Source of the DNA: Cephalotrichum gorgonifer
Lineage: Eukaryota > Ascomycota > Sordariomycetes > Microascales > Microascaceae
Assembly (NCBI GenBank): GCA_900312665.1
Contig: ONZQ02000008.1
Location: 1,302,001 to 1,366,000, forward strand
DNA: 64,000 nucleotides
Direction: 5' to 3'
Position 1 is the stretch's first letter, and every line of letters begins with the position of its first letter. This document shows positions 55,356 through 64,000 of this stretch, piece by piece. The translations under genes and the position numbers were made by a program. The notes under the pieces are model-generated. The model saw only the letters and a list, made by a program, of their open reading frames with translations. It made no database searches and was not told the DNA's origin.

Positions 55356-58196
55356 TGACTACCGGGGAGGAAGGTGCTTGATTTTGTGGTTTCGTCGATC
55401 CCGAGCCCACTGGTTCTGCTGACGTGAGGGGGGCGCGGTTTGCTGACATGATTGGGAGTGGGAACGAGGATTGCGGGCACGCTCGACAGAATAGTATAAT
55501 ATACCCCATGGTTACTCGGCCTTATTATGTGAGATGCAGATCTATCATTCATCTGCAACCTCAACTGTTAATACCACATCGCCGGTACGAGTGATTCCAC
55601 GCGCCGAGCCCATGCAATTCATGTTTGGGCGTTGCGACTAACGTCAAGCGTCTCGGCTGTGAGATGCAGAAAGGGACGACATCAGGCGGCACCCGGCTAG
55701 GAATATCATGACGCACTCCAACGCGGCCCCGGAAACTGCGGGACTGGGAATACTTGTACGAGCACGGGTAATCAGTATGTTAATGTGGAGACTTGTGTAC
55801 GGGGACCAAGAGACGGTTCACGGTTGGACCCTTTTCTAGATGAGTCAGGCCGAAAGCTATTTTATGTGGGGAATCATGACATCGGGGATACTGGGCTTAT
55901 TTCCGGCCGGGTCTCTGAGAATTCCTGTCTCCGGCTAGAGGGGACCTGAATCTTACTTCGCGATGACCAAATCGTCGGGAATACAAAACTTTATTCCCGG
56001 TCGTGCTCATGACATTCCACTTCCGACAAGGGGCGGCAAGATGGGGCAACCATACTCCGTGTAATGTAGAAAGAAGATAATATATGTCGAGAACGTTCTG
56101 GTCGTAATCTAGATTGGGCTCCGCCTTGTTGAATACGCAACACGCAGCGTTCCTCCGGCCTAGTTCCGGGGCGTGTACCATGCGACGAGGGTAGGATTGA
56201 GTCTGATTTGAATTAAACGGGATCACATGAATTGGATTGCATCGATCGCGCCCATCTTCGTGTTGATATTATCCCCACAGAACGGCGTTCTTTTCGCCGT
56301 TCCTCCGACATACAGTCTTCCAGAAGGTACCACTGCTGCAAATATATGTGGGGGGGTGACTTTTTCTCTGCTGGCGGAGTCCCGTCCAGAGAGCTAAATT
56401 TTAGGAATGCGCCCGGAAATTTTTGCCGACCGGGGTCCGACCCGACCAACCTACTCGCATTCATTCGTGTTAACCTAAAGCTTATTGCGACCGAGACCAC
56501 TCGGAAATGTGGGCTGTGCGTGCCCGGCATTACAAATACCAAAGGGGTGGAATGGAGCGGTATTTGCCCGATTGGCCCAAGGTGAGACGCACCGTGGCGT
56601 TCGTACGAGTACATGCCCTTCACATTATTTCTGAAGATGCATGTATGGAAAGATGCGTGCCAGGATGAAGGCAAGGGTTGGCTGGTCGCTACCTGCGTAT
56701 CCGTGATTCCACAGGTTCTACGTCATAACCACCACGCCCCGGCGTTCTCTTCCGCGGGATACTGGTCTGCTCGAGTGGAAAACGACGGAGTCATCATCAT
56801 CTCACACGGCGCGCCCGTGTCCAATACGGGTCGAGGTATTATCCCCCCCCTTCTGTGCTGACGTTCGTGTTCCGAATCTCGTTTGATTCCTCCACCAGGT
56901 TGAAATACTCTCCGAGCAGCAGCCATGAAACAACCTGTCGCGCCATCGGTGTGTTCCACGTTTAGAACTTGCTTGCCTATTTAGGATATCGCTGGCGCAT
57001 TGCGGAAATACATCCAATGAAGCTTATAAATTGTGAAACGTGGTTTGTCATCACTCTCTATCATAACTCGTCAGTCCTCCACATAATGCATCACTCCTCT
57101 GCATAACGCACACCTTCTTCGGCGACTTTTCAGCGGAGTTTGGGGGGTAATTTGTCGAGTTTGTTGGCGGGCGGGGGCGGAAGTCCGCGAGCGGGCCCAC
57201 ATAATTAGCCCAAAAAAACGCAACAGGTCTAAATTAGCCCAACCAGAAAAAAAAAAAAAAGGAGTAAGCGCCAAGTTTTGGCTATCCGAGTGCGAGTAGT
57301 ACGTGTCTCCGGGATTAACGGTGTTAACAAGTCCATGCCACTGTAGTGTTTATGGCCACTGCACACATCCAGAAGTACATGTGCACCCGCATGACTCCAG
57401 GCGCCGTAGGGGTGAAAGATTCGGCCTTAACCCACGCTTTATATTCACAACGTTAAAATCCTTAATCTCACTGTGAGAACGGGGACTTTTGTCTATGGAA
57501 GAAGGAAGGGACGGAGGAAAAACTCCACTGCTAAGATGTGTCGGCGAATTAGGAATCCGCACATGTCGATTTCATAGGTAGCCATTGATAAGGCGTGAGG
57601 TAGACAAGTTGTATCTTCTCCTGTCATTGGCCAGGTAGGCTGGGTGGTTTTCGGTTCGATTTCCACAATTGGAGGACATTCAGGGTACATGCGTTATTCT
57701 CGGCGAGAACACGAGCTTACCTGGATATTGACACCCCCCTTCACTCATGACCCCTTTGCGGCCGCGATTGGAGCCTTACTGTTAGTCGCCGGGCCCCACA
57801 GCGGCTGACTGAGTAATGGAATTAAGCTTCGGAGACATTGGTGTCAACAAGGAACACCGGTAATACCGGGCGCAAGTTTGTCAGCGCTCTCCACTGATAG
57901 AGACCCTTCTGCGTAGGGCTGGCAAGTTGCGGACGGAGCCCACACGCCGCTCCGCTCCGCTCCGCCTCCCGCCGTCCCAAGTCCGTCTCGTTCATAAATA
58001 AGGCGCTACCTCTCTCGTTCTTTTACCTCGACTCATCTAGCAAGGACAAGCAGCTTTCCGGTGCCAACCATAATACACCAATTCTTTTTTCCCCGGCCGA
58101 CTGAAATTTGATACGGCTAATCCACCAACCACAAGCCGCTAGCTGACTGCAGACTAATACAACAAATCGAAACCCTGTATCGATCTACACGATACA
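55356..58196. other. Gene-poor region
   Basis: About 2.8 kb without a supported gene. Contains an A-run near 57248-57262 and a CCGCT short tandem at about 57950-57967. Confidence 0.4.
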
Positions 58197-60113
58197 ATGG
58201 CGTCCACAGCGTCCACCATCGTGCCACCCCCGGGGTCGGACACTGCCTCAGTATCACGGGTCCCATCCGTGTCGGTGTCTCGGAGCCCCTCAGTGTCGAA
58301 CGATAAGGAGAGGGCAGTAGAGAAAGACTTGGAGGGACACAAAGATGGCACCAAAACACCCGAGGAGGTGGAAGGCGAGAACGTAGAATACCCTACGGGC
58401 TTCCGCCTGACAGCAGTCGTGGTGGCTTTGGTTTTAAGTATCTTCCTGGTTGCTCTTGACATGGTAAGGACACCACTCTTCTTCCTCCCGACGCGCGTTC
58501 TGTTTGCGATACTTGTAACAACTACTAACTAGCACCCCAAGACCATCGTAGCGACAGCTATCCCCGAAATCACCGCCAAGTTCAAGAGCCTCGACGACGT
58601 CTCGTGGTACGGCGCCGCCTTCTTCATGACCATCGCGGCCTTCCAGTCCACGTGGGGCAAGGCGTTCAAGTACTTCGACCTCAAGATCACGTTCCTCATC
58701 TCCATTTTCATCTTCGAAGTGGGAAGCCTGATATGCGGAGTGGCACCGACCTCGGAAGCTCTCATCGTCGGGCGCGCCATCGCCGGCGTCGGCGCCGCGG
58801 GTATCGGCTCTGGCGCTTATACCCTCATCGCCTATTCCGCGCCCCCGAAGAATCGCCCGATGTTCACCGGCATCATCGGCGCCTCGTACGGTATTGCTAG
58901 CGTCATCGGCCCGTTGGTCGGCGGCGCCTTCACCGACCATGTCTCTTGGAGATGGTGCTTCTAGTGAGTGCACCCTGTGTGTTCCCCCCTTACGTCTCTA
59001 CGCATCCACTAACGGAGTCGACAGTATCAACCTCCCCATCGGAGGATTGTCGGCCGCCATCATCCTCGTCTTCTTCAAGACCCCAGCGAGCGCTATCCCA
59101 GCCAAAGCCACCCTCGTAGAGAAGATCCTCCAGATGGACCTCGGCGGCACCGCGCTCGTCATGGCGGCCGTCGTCTCGTGGATCCTCATCTTCCAGTGGG
59201 GGGGTCAGACCAATGCCTGGAACTCCTCCGTGATCATCGGGCTCCTCGTCGGCTTCGTCCTCATCACTATCGCCTTCATCGTCCTCGAGTGGTACCTGGG
59301 TGAGCGGGCCATGATGAACTCGAGGATTCTCAAGAACCGCACCATCTGGGTGTCCAGTGTCTTCATCTTCTTCTTCGCCGGCGGCTACTTCATCCTCGTG
59401 TACTACCTCCCCATCTACTTCCAGTCCATCAGCGGCGTTAGCCCCACGCAGTCCGGCATCCGCAACCTGCCCACCATCCTTTCTCTAACCGTCGCCACCG
59501 TCGTTTCGGGAGGGTTCATATCCGCTACTGGTATTTACACCCCGGTCCTGCTTGGCGGAGCGGCCATTGCCACTATCGCTAGCGGCCTCCTGTTCACTCT
59601 GGACATCGGTACCGGCGCGGGCAAGTGGATCGGCTACCAGATAATGGCCGGTATCGGGTACGGTGTCGCGTTCCAGATTCCCATGATCGCCACCCAGGCG
59701 ACAACCGACCCGTCGGACCTCTCCCCAGCTACCGCTATTATTCTCTGTAAGTCGTCTTCTCCTGCCCGACCTTGTTCCCTGATGAATACAAGTCTAACGG
59801 CGTGTAACCAGTTTTCCAAACGGTTGGAGGCGCGTTCTTCCTCGCTGGAGGACAGTCGGCCTTCCTCAACTCGATGGTGGAGCGGCTCGCGACCACGGCG
59901 CCAACTGTTGACCCGGGCGTGATTATCCTCACGGGTGCCTCCGAGCTTCGGACATTCCCCGCCGAGGTCCTACCCGGAATCCTAAAGGCTTACATGCATG
60001 GCATCAACATCGCCTTGGCACTTGCCATCGTGGGTGCTGGTGTGGCATTTGTGGTGGGCTTCGGTAGCCGGTGGGGCAAGTTGAACATGACAAACGTTAC
60101 TGGCGCGGCATAA
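58197..60113 (+). CDS. MFS transporter, DHA2 (14-TM) drug efflux type
   Basis: Four exons (58197-58463, 58542-58963, 59025-59746, 59812-60113) give 570 aa. After a charged N-terminus of about 65 residues come the DHA2 hallmarks: VALDMTIVATAIPEI across intron 1, VSWYGAAFFMTIAAFQSTWGK, then GRAIAGVGAAGIGSGAYTLIA (antiporter motif C region), GPLVGGAFTDHVSWRWCFYINLPIG across intron 2, and YYLPIYFQSISGVSPTQSGIR. The last exon begins FFQTVGGAFFLAGGQSAF. The proteins of this group (TRI12/Fnx/aflT-like) export toxins or drugs across the plasma membrane. No biosynthetic core enzyme lies nearby within the window, so it need not belong to a metabolite cluster. Intact frame, strong splice sites. Confidence 0.9.
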
Positions 60114-62413
60114 ATACGAATGGCTAGAAACTAGACGATACACTCGGGTACGGAGACATGGGGCTGGTTTAGATTGGGGCCTTTCCTAGCGTGTTTGATT
60201 TTGATGCAAGAGCGGCGTTGACGGCATGCTCTCTTGAGCATAGGATAATGACGGGGACATTGGCATGAGCGCCTTGTAGGCCATGCAGGTATAATAGAGT
60301 GGATAGACAATCTCAAACGAAAACTTGAACAATAGCTTACTTCTAATCTTATCGAGGCCAAGATGTAAGAGGTATAGATATCGCCGTCTTCACTGACAAA
60401 ACCTGACGGTGGTCGGGATGTTTCTCGTTGGTGTTCCCCCCGCAGACTACCTACCCTGATCCGGGAGATGTATTGCCGGTCTCAGGGTGCCCCCCTGGTG
60501 CTAACTGGCAGGTGGCTAGCATGGCATGGATGATATCCACCTTGGATTAACACATGCACAGACCCCTGACTCTTCGCACTTGTCCAGCATACCCTTTCCC
60601 CCAGTGGCTGACGTGTCAGCAATGTAGCGGCCACGTAATTATGAAGAAATAAGTCAAAGAAGTTGAATGAGCTAGAATGAAGCCCACCAATATTAACCTC
60701 TCTCTCAGGCCCGGAGCTACGGCTGCGTTCCTAATTCGCCCCAATACAACGGTGGTGGTAGCTATCTGCAGATGTACCCCCTTAAACCCGGACCGACTCG
60801 CGATAAGACCGGATTGATTCTTAAACCCGATGCGCACTCTTAATTGCACCGGCTCAGACCGAGTGCTTTGGTACTGTATCTTCCATTTTTCTCCCTGGAT
60901 CATGAGTCGAACAAATTGCCTATCGCGGCATTCCCAGTTCCAAATGAAGCACCAGACAAAAGTTCCGCCACCGCTCCACTAGTGCAACAATGCCTGCTCG
61001 AGGTATGGTAGCTTTCTCTTATTACTCACCCTTCTATATATACACACGCTACAGAGTCCCCGGTTAATAGAGATTCGTGCTGAACTAACCGCCATGGGAG
61101 AATGCAGTGCGACGAAACCTTCCTGTGCCATAAAAGATGCCACCGCAGACAAGAACACTTTTCGAACCTCCGGAAATACAGTCCGAGTGGGATACTGTCC
61201 ATCTATAGCCCGACTGATAACCTTCAACCTGCCTCCTGCCGAGGTGGGCCCCACAGCGAGTCACAGAGCCCCTCAGATCCACCTCCATACCTGATGGATA
61301 TGGACTTGATGCACTTCCAATATGCTTACTAGACCCTCTGGGGGAGGGAAAATGCCCACCTTTGTCTGGCGCGACATCATCTACCTAACCGCCCTGAAAC
61401 ACATCACGCCGCTAAATAGTGTATTGACGATAACGCCAATGCTCGCCTGGCGGCATCGTCGGATCTTTCTCCTGTGAAGTGGTCTATCTCAAGATCGACT
61501 GCACTGCGGAAACGGACACCCGCCGCTGAAGGCTCTGGGTGCCTTCCTACGCCCGCTCAGCGGCCTAACGGCCGAAGTTGCGTTCCCTATGGCCATCCTA
61601 GAATCGTACTGGACCTTCCCGTCCCGGATTCTGCCCCTGGAGCTGAGAATCCACTCGATGAACTTGGAGATGGGCCCGTTATGCCACCATCAGCAATGAA
61701 CTCGGTGATCACTCAGCTTCTCGAACTTCTCTGGAGGATACAGCTGAAGCACGTTGGACGTATTGCTCGCCAGGAACACATACCGTACTCGAGACGCCCA
61801 CAGTCCGACTGTCCGTTGACAGACAGCTAGTTAAGATCAACGGCCACGGCTTTGCCCCCCTCGCTAAAAAATCGTCGAAATGTTGGGTTCTGGCTGTCCT
61901 CGTTCTTTGCGAACTGTTTACTTACTCGTATTCGTGGTTAGAATGGTATTGCACTAGGATCTTCTAGACTAGGCCCCAGCAAGAACTTGTTTCCGACTTC
62001 TTATTGCTTTCGACGACTTTGATGTGTTGTCACGCCCTCAGCTCTGTGGATGCGGTGTCCTTACAACCCAAGATAGGATGCGTAGCAGGAGTATCTAGTA
62101 ACTTACACATGTCTCGGGAAACTCATAGTAACAAGATGAACAATTATCGTCTAGTCAAGACGACTACTTGAGACATGTCGAAGCTTGGGACGGAAAGCGG
62201 CTCTTACGCACCGCCATTTTAACTCCCCAGCCCTGCATAACTACTATGCAACTATTCCAAGCCCCATCTGGGGTCGTCTACTTGCATTGAATGGTTTTGG
62301 TGATCCTTTCATTATCCTCCGAAAGTGAAGCAGCGAGACCCTGGAACTAACGTCTCGGAAAGTAGCATTAACCTAATAGTGCCACTACATTGACATTCCC
62401 CAAAATCCGCCTT
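60114..62413. other. Intergenic region with one gene remnant
   Basis: About 2.3 kb. Apart from the remnant at 61480-61830 no gene can be supported. Confidence 0.4.
61480..61830 (-). pseudogene. Remnant of a fungal protein gene
   Basis: On the minus strand the pieces RVRYVFLASNTSNVLQLYPPE, then a stop (TGA), then ISKFIEWILSSRGRIRDG and YDSRMAIGNATSAVRPLSG are collinear. From memory, the IS..I.W.L..RGRIRDG..YDSR pattern belongs to a widespread fungal protein of unknown function. Here it is short and interrupted, so I call it a relic. Confidence 0.35.
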
Positions 62414-64000
62414 CTAAATCTGCCAGCGGAAGTAAGGGTGCTGCCAATCCAAGTCCTCAATCTCGCTCTTCGACATTTCGCGCAACTTCGCCTCAGCCTC
62501 GGCCTCCTCGTGCCTTTCATCCCTCCGCCGATTGTCCCTCTTCATCCAGAACATCATTCCGACTGCAATGGCCAGTATGCTCGCCTGACTGGCTAGATTG
62601 AGCCCGTTCCCAATCGGATAGTTGGGGGCATCCATCGGGAGGAAGGACCAAGTAGATACCAGGCCACCCAGGTTACCGACCATAACCATAAACCCGATGG
62701 CGGATGAACGCGCCGTATCGGATACCACGTTTGCTGAGGCCTGTCCCGAGCAGAATGCACCATAGCTGGACACTGCTGAAGCGATGAGGAAAGTGGCGAA
62801 GTATCGCACTGTGGCATCGTCTTTGTCAGTGGCCAGGAAGATGATGTACCCAATGATACCCGTCGGGGCCCCGAGAATCATGAAAATCTGCCGTGTATCC
62901 ATCCGCCAGCTCAGGAAAGGCAGGACCAAGGTAAATATAGAGCCTAGAAGGTACGGGGGCGCCGTCAACAGTTGCTTCTGAATTGTTGTCTTCTCGCTGA
63001 AAAGCGTGCCAATGATGGTTGGGGCGAAGACTGAGAACCCTTGTACGGTGATGTTGACAAAGAAGAACATTGCCGCAAGGCTAATTGTCACAGGGCTCGT
63101 GACACCCTTGATAAGTTTCACTTTGTCGATTTTATCGAGGACCTTGGACTGTCCAACCCGTTCAGAGCGGACGCGTGACTCGGCCAGCTCTTTCTCATCA
63201 GGGGTTAACCATCGGGCAGTGGCCGGACTATCAGTCAAAATAACAAGACCTATGATCCCTAGCCCAATAGTAACGAGCCCTTCGATGACAAAGATCATCC
63301 TCCATCTGTGAATGCTACCACCAATGCTATCCATAGTGAGGATGGCCGACGCTAGTAGTGCGCCGAAGGCGCCAGCCAACGGTGAGGCGGTGACATAACA
63401 GGCGAGGCGGAAGGTGAGTTCTGATCGACGGTACCAGCGAGATAGGTAGTATGCAATACCGGGGAACATCCCAGCTTCAAAGATGCCGAGGAGGAATCTC
63501 ACAGCCATTGCTTGTGGGACAGTTTTGACAAACCCATTAGCAAGGGAACAAGAGCCAAATAAGATTGTAAGTATTGGCAGGAACCAGCCCGGTCCCACGA
63601 GCTTGCAGAGGACATTTGAGGGGATTTCGCAGAGGATGTAGGATATATAGAAGACCGAGAGGGTCGCGTTGTAGTCGTATCCTTTCATGCCGAGGTCCTT
63701 TTCTAAACCGGCTAGTCGGGCGTTACCTAGCATATGACGGCTAGATTAGCAAGGGATCTAGTCTATATTTGGATTACCCGGGCTGTCGGAGAGGACATTA
63801 TACCGATGTTGGCACGGTCGATGAAGCAGAATAGGTACAGGATACAGATGATGGGCATGATCATCAAGTCGATCTTCTTACGGACCCGACGTTCTGCCTC
63901 GGGGTCGATGGCGGGCGCTTTGGCCGGTGGGTCGGACCTTGGATCAGAGTGAGCAATGCAACGACTAGAACCTTGCTGGTGGATGGCGGACTCACTTTTT
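62414..64000 (-). CDS. MFS transporter, allantoate permease (Dal5/Tna1) type, 5' end cut by window
   Basis: Exons seen are 62414-63726, then a 77-bp intron (63727-63803), then an exon from 63804 up to about 63940. Beyond this a GTGAGT near 63994 looks like the donor of a further intron, so the start lies outside the window. The protein shows KKIDLMIMPIICILYLFCFIDRANIG (TM1), ISYILCEIPSNVLCKLVGP, AVRFLLGIFEAGMFPGIAYYLSRWY and RWRMIFVIEGLVTIGLG. The C-terminal half has FSVFAPTII, the GQASANVVSDTARSSAIGFMV signature and FLPMDAPNYPIGNG. It ends in a charged AEAEAKLREMSKSE tail. Relatives import nicotinate, allantoate, pantothenate or similar organic anions. Only distantly similar to the transporter at 48514-50346, so not a recent duplicate. 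Confidence 0.88.

Noticed and set aside
58434..58973. Minus-strand open frame of 179 codons over the DHA2 transporter
   Set aside because: Antisense shadow of GC-rich transporter exons, rich in Gly/Asp/Arg without motifs.

Overview
The window is nuclear DNA of a filamentous ascomycete (Pezizomycotina). Genes carry many short introns (about 45-145 bp, mostly 50-80) with GT..AG borders and CTAAC/CTGAC-like branch sites. Genes sit on both strands without operons. The gene families are typical of moulds: AA9 LPMO, HET domain, F-box/ankyrin, DUF7730-like, alpha-kinase, small secreted cysteine-rich proteins and many MFS transporters. A sordariomycete is my best guess, but that is inference. I saw no tRNA, rRNA or CRISPR.

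Layout. 0-12 kb: an alpha-kinase, a DUF7730-like protein, an intron-rich secreted zinc metalloprotease (HELTH), a 616-aa secreted cysteine-rich protein, a second zincin-like gene that is broken plus a shorter relic of it, and a conserved fungal gene of unknown function. 12-25 kb: a DHA1-type MFS transporter convergent with a Yap-like bZIP factor, an effector-like secreted protein, an 8-Cys small secreted protein, and an F-box/ankyrin gene with one frameshift. 25-32 kb: a long gene-poor stretch, then an AA9 LPMO and a HET-domain gene. 32-37 kb: three related small CxxC...CxxC genes, a hairpin element and a 31-aa metallothionein. 37-48 kb: a gene relic, a secreted EEP-family nuclease, a decayed ankyrin gene, a ubiquitin C-terminal hydrolase and a vanadium-haloperoxidase-like secreted enzyme. 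48-64 kb: an allantoate-permease-type MFS gene with GATA sites upstream, an ankyrin protein, an alpha-arrestin, a DHA2-type MFS gene, and a second allantoate-permease-type gene cut by the window end.

How the genes may work together. Much of the content faces outward. There are seven predicted secreted proteins (two with hydrolytic metal or phosphodiester chemistry, one oxidative LPMO, one haloperoxidase-like, three cysteine-rich or effector-like) and four transporters. The rest is allorecognition or repeat-protein material (HET, ankyrin), several copies of which are decaying. This mixture looks like an accessory, fast-evolving region.

The most unusual signal is at 32.6-36 kb. Two of the three CxxC paralogues have an in-frame UAG at exactly the position where the third has a Trp codon (UGG), while the frame downstream stays open and conserved. 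This could be recoding by A-to-I mRNA editing, known in Sordariomycetes, or parallel or inherited decay. Exon borders were assigned by eye from splice signals, reading frame and family resemblance, and none was checked against RNA.
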